From Mesorhabditis belari (taxonomy: Eukaryota; Nematoda; Chromadorea; Rhabditida; Rhabditidae): DNA of 64,000 nt. Below, in pieces: positions 47,276 to 58,892 of the stretch. The notes beneath the pieces were generated by a model. That model was not told the origin of the DNA. It searched no databases and saw only the letters and a program-made list of their open reading frames with translations. Both the position numbers and the translations under genes were made by a program. The stretch is from contig CAUEEP010000740.1 in NCBI GenBank assembly GCA_958450365.1, positions 1,863,501 through 1,927,500 on the forward strand, in the 5' to 3' direction. The stretch's first letter is position 1. Every line of letters begins with the position of its first letter.

Positions 47276-47537
47276 TACCATAAATACTCTAATAGTACCT
47301 CACGCCCATAATGACGGTGCGGAGTGTTGTGTAGTCTAGTTTTGAACGAGTTTTTCTCGACACTGGCTTATGCTGCAATGCGCGCTTAGGTATCAAAAAA
47401 TAGCCCTGAATTTCAGCTATTTTTTGATACCAAAGACGCATTTTTTGAAAGTACGGGCGCTTTGAAAAAAAAATGAAATACTAAAAAACTACGCGACTGC
47501 ACGAGGGGGGTGGGGTACTATTACAGTATTTACGGTA
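47276..47537. mobile_element. TACCGTA-family foldback element, reverse orientation
   Basis: Starts TACCATAAATACTCTAATAG and ends CTATTACAGTATTTACGGTA. Together with the following 200 bp it is repeated at 52150-52600. Confidence 0.9.
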
Positions 47538-49067
47538 GCGAGTTAAATGCTATCCATTTGATATTGAATCACTTCTAAACTTGAAGATAAGAACGTCCCT
47601 GTCTTGTGCCTCGTTTATTCCATTGCCTGTCATTCATTCTCGATCAAGCCCAACAGTCTCATAAATCTCATTCTCCTATCGACAGTCCCCTTCTCCTTTT
47701 TCACATCTCCCGCTGGGTTCTTCCCCATTTATTCATTTCCCTCACCCAAAATCCGATTTGTCCCCTTTCCTCCTTTCCATTTCTTTCTTCAACCAACTTG
47801 TCAACTTGTCACCATTTTTTTTCACTCTTCCCTTTCCCCTTTTTTTTCTTCGATTGGCCCTAGTGCATCCGGAATCAATTTGCCATAATTTGTATGAGCG
47901 ACCCGCCGGCTGACAGCTCAATTCGTTGTTCTCTGTTCTTTTTTTTGCCTATTCACTTAAGTTGGTTTGGCTATGAGTCTAATTTTTGAACCGTTTTGCC
48001 TCAAGCATTGAAAATATTCATTTTGTAAAAATGCTTTAGCATTACATCATAAAGTTGGAATATTTCCAATCAAACTCCTTTTTGCCTTAATTTCTACAAA
48101 AGTTTTTCTTATGTTCATCCGATGTTTCTTGTTTTTGGACCCTTCCAACGCGTAACTCATTCCATTTTCTTTCAAAATGATCAAAATTTTAGCCACTTCA
48201 ACACCCGGTTCAAGTGATTTTTGTAGCAAAGATACAGGCAAATTTGATGCAAAAATTTGAGCATAATGACGCCCACAAGAGAGAACCCGGTTCAGCCGCT
48301 AACCGCTCATTCTCTTATAAGAAGCCCAAAAGGGAAGCACCTTATGCCGGTGCATTATGCCAGATGGAGAGCGACTACACAGCCGCACAGAGAACAAATC
48401 GCCAGTGATCAATCTCTAAAGACTTTGAAGTTAAAGATCTATTTTGAATGGATCTCCAAAAACTTTGATATTTCAAGGCCTAATCGTTCTCCCATCCTCT
48501 TCAAAAGCCAATTTGTGAGGCGAATGGTAATAAATTTTACCGTATCCGATGGGGATTTCAAGAGGAAATGGGAGGTTTTTGAGTGAGATGGGGAGAGATT
48601 GAAATGGAGAGATTGAAAGAGAAGAAGGCCATCCCCTTGTGAAGATGGGTGTCCCGGATTGGACGTGAAGTGAAGGGGATTTCAATGTTCAGCCCCGCCC
48701 CATCCAACCTCTTCATCCTTCAAATAATTCTTGAATAATCACTCTTTCTCCTATCGTACTCTTTTACCTATTTCTGATTCATTTTGGCTATTTATTGATT
48801 GTGTAATTGAAAATCGAACTTCATTTGCATTTTGAATCCATTTTTTTCTCCCGAATCTGTTTCTGCTTTATTTACTGTATCCCTATACAATTTCTATAGC
48901 GATTCTCTGTACTTTTTCTTTGTACTCTGTACTTTAAGCTCGTTATTCCAAGCTTGGACTCTTCCCAGATCTTTGTAAGATCTCATTTGACTTTTTTGGT
49001 CTTTGTAAGATCTCATTTGACTCCACTTACCATTCACATCCCTTTCAGCAAATCTTTCATCCAAATT
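47538..49067. other. Upstream region of the DM-domain gene, no sure gene
   Basis: 47538-47735 is duplicated at 52412-52600. A minus-strand frame at 48241-48047 (ending KAKRSLIGNIPTL) looks faintly exon-like but has no family. 48900-49040 has a short direct repeat (GATCTTTGTAAGATCTCATT). Nothing else is supported. Confidence 0.35.
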
Positions 49068-52000
49068 ATGCCAAAAGAGCAATACATGTGCCAATTGTGC
49101 GCAAATCATGGAGTGTACAATCAACCGAAAAAAAGGACACAAACAAAAATGCCTTTTCAAGGAATGTCCGTGAGTTTTTCAAGAATTGCACTTTTTTAGT
49201 ACTAGACTTTACAAGATTTAGTTTATAAAACTGATCCCGGATAAGGTAAATAACGAAAAGTAAGAGAAGAAATTTCTGTGGGCAAGTAAAAAAAAGCTAA
49301 AGCTAAAGCCGCCTGTTCAGTGCTCGGTCATAAATCGACGGGGTGCAGAAATGTGTGTGCGGTAGGGTGAAATGGAAAAGAGAAAGGAAAGGAAAGGAAA
49401 GGAAAGGAAAGGAAAGGAAAAGATTGGGAAAAGATAAAGAGAATAGCCGATTGGACGTTTGTCAGACAACTTTTTGCACCATTATTGAGATGAAATGGTC
49501 ATCAATGGGAAAGGGAAAGACTGGAATGAGGAGGACCACCTGAGGTGATGAAAGGAGGAAGGGGTTTGATGGGGAGATCTAGATTTAGAGATTAGTTTTT
49601 GAGGGATCTTGAGGTGAAACTTGAGAACTTTGATAAGAATAAGGTACATCTATGGATAAGCTTTTAGCATTTAATTGCTTCGGGAGAGAGAAAATGCCTG
49701 AGAAAATTGGAAAGGCATTTATTGATAAGACGACCGATTTTTATGTAAATTTAAGTTGATTCATCATATTGATTAAAAAGCTCGTTCTAAAAGTCATGTA
49801 AAAGAATTTAAAATTTAAAGCCACAAACGCTTTTTACACTTAATTTCTATTCGCTACGCGTCTCTTTTTTTTCCCATGAAAGTCAAATGTTGTTGCTTTA
49901 AAAACGAGCCGTATAATCAAGATGATACATTCGTACAGATCACAGATCATAAAAGAATCATTGCCTTAAAAACGAGCCGTATAATCAAGATGATACATTC
50001 GCACAGATCACAGATCATAAAAGAATCATTGCCTTAAAAATGAGCCGTATAATCAACATGATACATTCGTACAGATCACAGATCATAAAAGATCACAGAT
50101 CACAGATCATGGAATCAATAAGTAACATTGGAAATTTCGAAACTTTTAAAACATTATGAGAAAACTAGTCTTTCAATTGAAACTCTGATTTATTCGAAAA
50201 TTAATCCTTTTCTAATTAAAAGCAGATTTCTAAAAACTCTCTGCTCAATTTCTAGATGTTCCCTTTGTGCGTTGAACACAAAGCGGCGAGCTCTCGATCA
50301 AATCGAGCGACAATTGAAAACAAATGGAGTTGAACAATCCAGCCCCACATCATCAACATCAAATGAATTGCCGATCATGATTGATACTGCTTGTAAGAGT
50401 GTTGTTCAATGATAACTGATATCTTTCCTATTCTAGCTCCATCACCGACTTTTCTACCGGATTTATCATCCACATCAATAAGCTCCACTCCATCAACAAG
50501 TCATGTAAATTTTGTGGAAAAAAGTGAGTTCTTTCACTAAAATTGAAACTAAAACATGGAAGAATTCGCAATCTTTTAAACCTATTACTCAACACTGAAA
50601 TTTCTGATCAAGTTGAATACCGTATTTTCTCTAATAGTAGTGCACCATGAGCGTTGCCTAAATTGCTCGAAATCTCGAGAACCGCTTATCAGAATTATCG
50701 ATGTGGGGTCGGAAAATCTAGCTGACGATGAGATCTAGTGGGGGAGGATAGTGTTAAGCTTCTGGGGAAAAATTGGAAACCGTAAAATAGTCATCAACTC
50801 GGCTGACCGAAGTGCACTACTAAGGAAAATACGGTAAATTTCAAGAACCTCGTCTGCAAGTTACGGTTGAAACCACAGGTTTACTGTGGCATCTAGAAAA
50901 GTTACGGTTTACGGTAATCGAGTGATGACTTAAAGTACCGCATTCTCTCTAATAGTAGTGCACCATGAGCGTTGCCTAAATTGCTCGAAATCTCAAGAAC
51001 CGCTTATCAGAACCTATCGATGTGGGGTCGGAAAATGTAGCTGACGATGAGATCTAGTGGGGGATTTGAGTGTTGAGCATCTGCAAAAGCTTGGAAACCG
51101 TAAAATCGTCACCAACTCGGCTCGCCCGGGTGCGCTACTATTAGAGAAAATACGGTATATATATATATGCTTTATTCAGGGGGCGAATAGAAGCGAATCA
51201 GATAATCATGACCGCATATAACAAATTGCTACAATAATTTCACACAAAAAAGAAAGAAAACTAAAAATGGTAAGACTACAGTTAGGAAACACAGGTACAA
51301 AAAGATTAAATATACACTTCGTCGACAAGAATGAATAACTTTAGTTCGAAAGGCTTTTCAGTAGTCAATCAACTTAGGGATTACTGTAGTCTAATGTGAA
51401 CAGATGTGAGATTGAATGGAGACAATTTGATGGAAGAATGGCAAAGAAAAAGAAAAGCAATAGTGTGAATTGAAATGAAGGAGATTCTCAGATCTTTTCA
51501 AAAGCTTTCCATAGATTTTGTGGAGATTTTATCGTCTCGTTTTCTCAAGGTGTCAAAATAAATGAACGTCTATTTGGGAAAGGGAAATGAGTAAACTTTT
51601 TCAATTCTTTGAAAACTTTTAACAATGAAAGAAAAGGGTTTAACAATGAAAAATGAACAATGAAACTTCTATCAATGTTCTTTATGAAGTTTTATAGTTG
51701 AATTCTCTTTTTCTGCTTACCAAAATTTATAGTTTAACTCGTTCTCTAATACTTTCCCTCGTATTGAATCCAATTTTGTTTTGAAGTTAATAATAGAATA
51801 ATAGAATGTAAAGAAGATACCGTATTTCTTCGAATAGAAGACCGGGTAAAGAGTATGATCGCGTACTCCTGCGTAGCAGCCCTTTTTAAAATTTCTTTTC
51901 TGCATAAAAGCTTTCAATGAAGTGCTATAGAACTGGAAAATGGCTCAAAAATCTGTTAGCTCATGTGGTATTTTTAAGTTATTCATTCTTGTCGACGAAG

Positions 52001-54237
52001 TGTATATTTAATCTTTTTGTACCTGTGTTTCCTAACTGTAGTCTTACCATTTTTAGTTTTCTTTCCTTTTTGTGTGAAATTATTGTAGCAATTTGTTATA
52101 TGTGGTTATGATTATCTGATTCGCTTCTATTCGCCCCTTGAATAAAGCATACCGTAAATACTGTAATAGTACCCCACGCCCATAATGACGGTGCGGGGTG
52201 TTGCGGAGTCTAGTTTTGAACGAGTTTTGCTCGACACTGGCTTATGCTGCAATGCGCGCTTAGGTATCAAAAAATAGCCCTGAATTTCAGCTATTTTTTG
52301 ATACCAAAGACGCATTTTTTGAAAGTACGGGCGCTTTGAAAAAAAAATGAAATACTAAAAAACTACGCGACTGCACGAGGGGGGTGGGGTACTATTACAG
52401 TATTTACGGTAGCGAGTTAAATGCTATCCATTTGATATTGAATCACTTCTAAACTTGAGGATAAGAACGTCCCTGTCTTGTGCCTCGTTTATTCCATTGC
52501 CTGTCATTCATTCTCGATCAAGCCCAACAGTCTCATAAATCTCATTCTCCTATCGACAGTCCCCTTCTCCTTTTTCACATCTCCCGCTGGGTTCTTCTTC
52601 TTTAATGAAAAGCCTTTCGAACTAAAGTGATTCATTCTTGTCGACTAAGTGCTTTTTATATTTTATAATAGTGATGTCTGTATAGAATTTCGTATTTTTA
52701 AATCAAATAAAAATCGATTTTTTATCTTTATCTTTTTATTTGTTTCTTGTATACTATAGTCATAATATTAGGTTGATGCAAAAGTCTTTTTCATTTTTTT
52801 CGTACTTCCGTTAAAAAGTAACAAATGCACCAATTGAACAACGGTTTATTGCATTCGAAAGGCCAATTATTTTTCTGCAAAATGACATTAAAACGAGTTT
52901 AAAATGTCTTATGTCTAGATTTTTTTGAGAGCCTGAAGTCGGGTAGTCAAAAAAGGCGACGGCTCGATGATGCATTTTAGACGCTTTAGCTAAGGAAACC
53001 AATCTTGATGTTAATAAATAAAAGATAGAGCACAAAAAGTTAGATATTTGTTCAGATTTTCAGAGAAATTGATTCAGCCAATTTCTTTATAGAGGTTTTT
53101 ATAGATTTTTATGAAAAACCCGTTTTCACTCTCGAATTTGCTTGAAAGTGAACCCAAATTGACTTAAAAAGATGGGAAATTGAACAATAAACACTTTTTA
53201 TTTAGAGCAAACCATAGGTTAATTGATGACTTTGTTATTTTTCAAAAGAAGTACGAAAAAAATGAAAAAGACTTTTGCATCAACCTAATATAATAATTTA
53301 TTGAAAGATCTATGCCTTGCAATTAGTCATTTTTCTCGTATTATCTAAATCGAACAGTTATTTAAACTTTATTTCAAATTTCATTGACTCATAAAACTTT
53401 ATAAAAAAATTCGTCTTGGTCACCGAGAAAACAATAAAAGATAGAAGAAAAAAGCGGAGAAAAAAGCGATGAGAAAAAGGTGTTCCTCGCGAGAAATTGG
53501 GACATAAATTGTGGGTTTTTGTGTGAGAGATTTCCCTGAAATTCCCCCGAAAACTTTCGACTCAAGTCATTAAGGTTTACGGGACTTTCACAGATTGAAA
53601 AGCTTTTTGATAAATTTAAAACAAAAACTCAAAATCTTTAAGTGCATTAGAATCAATGCTGCCACAAGAACTTTTAAACTTTTATATAGCTTTAGAATCA
53701 AATGATCCTCCTCATCCTCCTCATCCTCATCCTCCTCATCCTCCTCCTCATCCTCATCTTCATCCTCCTCCTCCTCATCCTCCTCATCCTCATCCTCCTC
53801 ATCCCCCTCCTCATCCTCATCTTCATCCTCCTCCTCCTCATCCTCCATCAAACCTTCCCCTTTCATCTCGTCCAACTGCTCTTCGAATATCACCGAATGC
53901 TTGTTCAAGAAAAAGGTATAGTTCAAAATTTTATGCGATTTTTCTGTATCAATTTCATTTTACAGTCCAATCATTACAAAAAGTGGTGCCTACATGGTAG
54001 CTCTTCCTCCAACGATCACTAAAAAAGATCTCAAAAGGAGTGTTCAGTTAAGGTTTGGGAAAGGTTTTAGATGTAAATTTTGAATAAAACTTTCTAAAAA
54101 CTTTTTATCAAATTGATTCAAAAAATTGCAGAGAACAACAAGCAAAACGGGCAAAATCAATCGACGACGCTATCGAGAATCTCCACAATCGAAAAAGCAA
54201 AAGTATTTTCTGTTCAGCGGAACTTTTAGCTGGATAG
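49068..54237 (+). CDS. DM-domain transcription factor, one-base frame break as read
   Basis: Exons 49068-49169, 50256-50392, 50437-50523, 53696-53915, 53966-54052, 54132-54237; 245 residues. The start follows a CCTTTCAG site by 22 bases. The DM zinc-binding module is YMCQLCANHGVYNQPKK, then GHKQKC, FKECPCSLCALNTKRRALDQ, with the C-x2-C, H-x-C and C-x-C-x2-C ligands in order. To read through, exon 1 needs six instead of seven A at 49128-49134; all later phases then agree. Downstream are a Ser/Thr-rich linker, a long Pro-His tract (exon 4) encoded by a CCTCAT-type microsatellite, and a charged end (EQQAKRAKSIDDAIENLHNR). DM proteins bind the minor groove and control sex-specific or neuronal development in nematodes (mab-3, dmd genes). 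Intron 3 is 3.2 kb of nested mobile elements. Confidence 0.85.
49892..50110. repeat. 69-bp tandem repeat, three copies
   Basis: Copies start at about 49892, 49961 and 50029 with TTGCCTTAAAAACGAGCCGT and contain ACAGATCACAGATCATAAAA. They are in intron 1 of the DM gene. A (GGAAA)n stretch lies nearby at 49381-49425. Confidence 0.9.
50620..51156. mobile_element. TACCGTATTTTC-family MITE dimer, reverse orientation
   Basis: Two units with TGACGATGAGATCTAGTGGG cores between ACCGTATTTTCTCTAATAGT and TATTAGAGAAAATACGGTA, joined by the GTTACGGTTTACGGT spacer; in intron 3 of the DM gene. Confidence 0.85.
51785..52149. mobile_element. Inverted copy of the 46043-46403 element
   Basis: Begins ATACCGTATTTCTTCGAATA and ends TTCGCCCCTTGAATAAAGCA, adjoining a TACCGTA foldback element just as the other copy does. 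Part of the same element is present at 51165-51345. Confidence 0.8.
52150..52600. repeat. TACCGTA element plus duplicated 47.5-kb flank
   Basis: 52150-52411 is a complete foldback element. The next 190 bp (GCGAGTTAAATGCTATCCAT onward) repeat the sequence that follows the element at 47276-47537, so element and flank were copied together into the DM-gene intron. Confidence 0.85.
52768..53288. mobile_element. Mariner-derived MITE, TTAGGTTGATGCAAAAGTC ends
   Basis: Ends TTAGGTTGATGCAAAAGTCT and its complement with TA on both sides; the interior is related to 44723-45257, sharing the GCCGACGGCTCGATGATG-like block on one strand. No intact transposase. Confidence 0.85.
53700..53850. repeat. CCTCAT/CCTCCT microsatellite within DM-gene exon 4
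   Basis: The repeat is read as Pro and His codons in the gene frame. The same bases give an acidic Asp/Glu run on the other strand and an Ile/Leu run in another frame; those are shadows. Confidence 0.9.
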
Positions 54238-54424
54238 ATTTTAAAGCGCTAATAAAGAAGATTTATATGAAATATAGCTTGGGAATTGAAAAATTGCGTA
54301 TTTGTTATTAAACAAATCTTCATAAACAATAAACATAAACATAAACAAATCATAAACAATCTTATCCTTAGACTCAACAACCCAGCCGTTTTTCAAAGGC
54401 AAAACTTGTCCTCTTCAAAAAGTT

Positions 54425-54835
54425 TTTTCAACTTGATTTCAAATCAATTTCAATTCAATTCCAAATCAATTCCAATTCAATTCCAATTCAATTTCAATTC
54501 CAATTCAATTCAATTCCAATTCAATTCCAATTCAATTCCAAATCAATTCCAATTCAATTTCAATTCAATTTCAATTCAATTCAATTCCAATTCAATTCCA
54601 ATTCAATTCCAGTTCAATTCCAATTCAATTCCAATTCAATTTCAATTCAATTCCAATTCAATTCCAATTCAATTTCAATTCAATTCCAATTCAATTCCAA
54701 TTCAATTCCAATTCAATTTCAATTCCAATTCAATTCAATTTCAATTCAATTCCAATTCAATTCCAATTCAATTCCAATTCAATTTCAATTCCAATTCAAT
54801 TCAATTCCAAATCAATTCCAATTCAATTCCAATTT
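54425..54835. repeat. CAATTCCAATT minisatellite
   Basis: Around 35 units of TTCAATTCCAA/TTCAATTTCAA. The open frame across it (QFNSNSIPI pattern) has no other coding support. It lies just after the DM gene; 54836-55260 holds no gene. Confidence 0.95.
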
Positions 54836-55261
54836 TCAATATCTAATCGAGAATCTCAGTCGTTATGCAAATAGAATGACTCTAAAATGACTCATCAAAA
54901 AAAGCGAAACACGAAAATTGTGGGGATTTCGATGAAAGACAAATAGCGGATTTCAGAAGGGAAATTTTGAGGGGAAAAAACGACGATGAGTGCGGGTTTT
55001 TTTTAGATAAAAATGGGGTAAAAATTGAGGGAAAAGGAGAATGGAATGGGACAAGTCACGGATGATTGGTTGACACGCGAAATGAGGGGAAACGATGTGG
55101 GATAGGTAAATAAACGGATGCTTTTGATTTGAGAAGGTTGAGAAAGATTTGAAATCTTCGAAAAGTATTCTGATACTTTTTCCTTTGTGCTCAAATCCTG
55201 TGCACTCTCGCTTGTTAATTTTCAACTAAATACTTCCAAGAGAAAATGAGAAATTAGAGTA

Positions 55262-55460
55262 CACTAGAAGAGCTGTTTCTATTTTTGAGCACAGAGTACA
55301 TAGAGTTCGAGTACATAGAGTACATAGAGTACTCTAGTACATAGAGCACTCTAGCTTACATAGAGTTCTCTAGTACATAGAGTCCTCTAGTACATAGAGT
55401 ACTCTAGTTTGCATAGAGTACATAGAGTTCTCTAGTTTACATCGAGTACGGAGTTCTCTA
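55262..55460. repeat. AGTACATAGAGTTCTCT-type tandem repeat
   Basis: Imperfect units of AGTACATAGAG and TTCTCTAGT over 200 bp. The bases from 55461 to 55812, downstream of the next gene's stop, have no further feature. Confidence 0.85.
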
Positions 55461-55812
55461 GCTTTTCAGTATGCCGGGTTCGGTATGTTTCCCTTTCACT
55501 GAATCGTTGAATGAAGTCAATTTGCGGATACTTATCCGACATCGATCAATTAGACAAGAGACGAGGATTCTTCGTGCACCAGAAAGAAGTGTTTTTGTCT
55601 TTTTAGCACAAAGTACACAGAAAGACAAGGAAAACAAAGTCAAAATTTGGTTATTTTGTCCACGTAATTCTTGTAACGTTATTAAATAGCTTATAAAGTT
55701 CGAGACAATAGCTCGAACAATAATTTCGCATCTTCTTGAATTCTCTTCAGCTTGAGAGTCTTTATTTTCTTCATTGAGATCATTAAACATAAAAAAGAAC
55801 ATGATTTTTCTT

Positions 55813-57748
55813 TCAATTTCCTTCAATCGCCGCAATATATGCCAATTTTGTGCACCTTTGTGTGATCTCTTCGTCATTCGATGAACAAACATATGATGGA
55901 TGACATAAACAAGTTCGTCGACCATCGACACGACAAATTGAATCTTTTGATGGACAATCTGAAAGGACAATGTTGGATTTAAATTTGAAGTCATTTCAAA
56001 GCTTCAAAGCTTTTCAAGTTCTTAAGAAAGATGATCTATGAAAGTTTATGTCAAAAATAGACTTTCACTTACACAAAGAGGCAGCTTTTGTCTGAATTTC
56101 GTGTCGAATCGCGTCCACCGAATACTTTTTAGGTCGAATTCTGAAAATTGGTTTTAAAATTGAAAACTATTTCATCAAATACACTGTACTCTACAAAACA
56201 AAAACATTATAACTTACCGTAAATACTGTAATAGTACCCCACCCCCATAATGACGGTGCGGAGCGTTGCGTAGTCTAGCTTTGAACGAGTTTTTCTCGAC
56301 ACTGGCTTATGCTGCAATGCGCGCTTAGGTATCAAAAAATAGCCCTGAATTTCAGCTATTTTTTGATACCAAAGACGCATTTTTTGAAAGTACGGGCGCT
56401 TTGAAAAAAAATGAAATACTAAAAAGCTTTTGCGACTACGCGACTGTACGAGGGGGGTGGGGTACTATTACAGTATTTACGGTAAGCTTTGAATTTAGTT
56501 TTGAATTTACTATGCTCGACGAGAGCCGAGAGATTTCCGAAATATAAACGATCAATCCTATTTTACATTTAACGCTAACTGTGCAGTGTGAGAGAGAATA
56601 CCGATGGGGGCAATGATTATTAGATATTTATTCCGGATCTAGCTCAATACTAATCTAGCGAGAAAATATAAAAGAATCGAATCAATCGTTGGTTCAGTGT
56701 TTCATAGCAATCAGACATTCAAATCAAAACATTAAATAAGATTTCACAGAAAAGAGCCACTTTTCTTTTTAGAGGCGTTTTCTGCACACTAACTTACTCG
56801 AATTCAGTGCTTTCCCGCTGTCGTAACTGATCTCGGAGAAGATCTTTTAAATTACAAAATGGATTCTCGACAATTTCACCGGTGATTATTCGAAGAACAG
56901 AGCCTAAAGAACCATTTTAGCAATTCGAATCAATTTTTTTTTGAGCTTAAACTATTAGGTTGTTCGGATATAAACAAGCGTTGCTAAACTTTTTGTTGTG
57001 AAATAATCTTTTAAAACATGTCTTTCTGCATTTAAAAGTACGTTATCTTATGCATATTTGCAATCTTTTTAAATGAATAATTTCTTATTTCTAAGATCTT
57101 TTTTCTTGCTTTAGATGACCGACTTCAAATATATTAAGTTCGCGTCTGCCTACTTTACGACTTCAAACTGGGCAAAACAGTCGCGGAATCCAATCGAGAT
57201 TTGGTCAAAGCATTTGGAAAGGATGTATTGTCCGAAAGCCGATGCCGAGCCTGGTTCTAACGCTTTCGGGATGGTGATGAAAGTCTCGAGGATGATGAAA
57301 GTCTCGAGGATGATGAACACTCTCGAGGATGATGAAAGTCTCGAGGATGATGAAAGTCTCGAGGATGATGAACACTCTCGTCGACCTCAAGCGGTAGAAA
57401 ACGATATTTTGAGGGCTGCAATCGAATCGAATCCATGTCAAACGACGAGTGAACTTGCTCAACAGTTTCTATGTTCAAATTCTACTATTGATGAGCATCT
57501 CCATGCCATTGGAAAGACGATCAGATGCGGGAAATGGCTTCCTCACGAGTTAAGCAGTGCAAACGCTCGTTTATATCCGAACAACCTAATAGTAAAAAAC
57601 TCAAATCATTAATCCTATTCATTCTAAAAACTAAATTTAACATTAGAAAATCGAAAACCCTTTTTCACTTACATTCTCCACCGTCTTGATTACAGAAAAC
57701 AATGACGATTGACACGAAAATCATAGAAATCCTCAGTAAAAGTGACAT
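55813..57748 (-). CDS. Small secreted cysteine-rich protein, 131 residues
   Basis: Four exons in phase: 57748-57673, 56903-56798, 56140-56073, 55958-55813. The first gives a signal peptide (LLLRISMIFVSIVIVFC). The mature part has CSVLRIITGEIVENPFCNLK and a C-terminal module YCPSKDSICRVDGRRTCLCH followed by CSSNDEEITQRC, about eight cysteines in the spacing of an EB/EGF-like small disulfide fold. I do not recognise the family. A longer minus-strand frame (55994-55458, 178 codons) overlaps the last exon in another frame; the splice phases and signal peptide favour the model given here. Intron 1 contains a deleted mariner and intron 2 a TACCGTA element. Confidence 0.65.
56215..56484. mobile_element. 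TACCGTA-family foldback element, reverse orientation
   Basis: Complete, TACCGTAAATACTGTAATAG to CTATTACAGTATTTACGGTA, in an intron of the small secreted protein gene. Confidence 0.9.
56955..57589 (+). mobile_element. Mariner transposon, internally deleted
   Basis: Ends TTAGGTTGTTCGGATATAAA and its complement, flanked by TA. The frame 57115-57612 encodes the N-terminal DNA-binding part of a mariner transposase: PQAVENDILRAAIESNPCQT, TSELAQQFLCSNSTIDEHLH and AIGKTIRCGKWLPHEL. The catalytic part is missing. An acidic linker before it is expanded by a tandem repeat (CTCGAGGATGATGAA, read LEDDES). Confidence 0.9.
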
Positions 57749-58345
57749 CTTTTTTGATATAAAGTAACTGAATTTGTTTTTAAAAACAAAAAAATCAAAT
57801 ATTATAAAGAAAAACTAGACAAAATCTTTAAATTTGAAACTTTAAAGCCTTTAAAATATCCCAAAAAAATTTTTGACGCAAGCGGATTCTTCTGAGAAAA
57901 AAGAAGCGGTTGAAAATCAAGAATTGTGGGAGAAATGAATGACCAATGTCTTTCATTTCTTTAGGCAATAGACAAAAATATCCGGATTGTTTTTGGAGGA
58001 GACAAATGACCGATTGAGACAAATGAATGTGAGGGAAAGAGAATTGGGTATGAAATGACCGATTGGCTGAGTGGGAAAGAGAATTTAGTATGGGGGAATA
58101 CTCTGATTTGGTGTTATGAAAGTGGAATAGTCGATTTATTTGACTATCAGAGTTTTCCTCGGGTAATGCGCTTTCTTGAGTAGCTAATTCAAGAAAACTA
58201 TTGCTCTTTTCTTTGCATGTTTCTTGATTTACTTGATTTCTAAGTGATGAAGATTTAAATGTATTTGTGATTACATTTGATGAGGATTTAAATGATGAAT
58301 TAACTGATAGTAAAACTAAGTAATAGGATAAAAACTAAAGGAAAG
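57749..58345. other. Intergenic, no gene recognised
   Basis: AT-rich region upstream of the small secreted protein gene, with a stretch (AATGACCGATTGGCTGAGTG, about 58040) similar to 60275-60310. Confidence 0.4.
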
Positions 58346-58346
58346 A

Positions 58347-58705
58347 CGGTAGCTAAAGACGGTAGCTAAAGACGGTAGTCTAAAGGACGGTAGCTAAAGG
58401 ACGGTAGTCTAAAGGACGGTAGTCTAAAGGACGGTAGTCTAAAGGACGGTAGTCTAAAGGACGGTAGTCTAAAGGACGGTAGCTAAAGACGGTAGCTAAA
58501 GACGGTAGCTAAAGACGGTAGCTAAAGGACGGTAGCTAAAGACGGTAGCTAAAGGACGGTAGTCTAAAGGACGGTAGTCTAAAGGACAGTAGTCTAAAGG
58601 ACGGTAGTCTAAAGGACGGTAGTCTAAAGGACGGTAGTCTAAAGGACGGTAGTCTAAAGGACGGTAGCTAAAGGACGGTAGCTAAAGGACGGTAGCTAAA
58701 GGAAA
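58347..58705. repeat. Minisatellite GACGGTAGCTAAAG / GACGGTAGTCTAAAG
   Basis: About 24 units of two related lengths (13 to 15 bp) in blocks. Confidence 0.95.
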
Positions 58706-58892
58706 GACGGAAAGACAAATCTTTAAAAATCTTTATTAGTTCTTTAAAAATTAGTGAGGATGTGAGGATTGTTTTATCAAAAAAAAACATGAAAATATTG
58801 TTAAATTTCAATATTTTTTAATAAAATAAGCGCATAAAAGCTTATGAAAAGCAAGAAAAATTCAAATTAAGCAAAGTAAACAAATATTTTCC

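Noticed and set aside
53588..53926. Acidic Asp/Glu-rich minus-strand frame
   Set aside because: It is the opposite strand of the Pro-His microsatellite in the DM gene.
54286..54846. 186-codon frame rich in Gln/Asn/Ser
   Set aside because: It is a translation of the CAATTCCAATT minisatellite with no splice or family support.
55458..55994. 178-codon minus-strand frame
   Set aside because: It overlaps the last exon of the small secreted gene in another frame. Splice phases, signal peptide and cysteine spacing favour the other frame.
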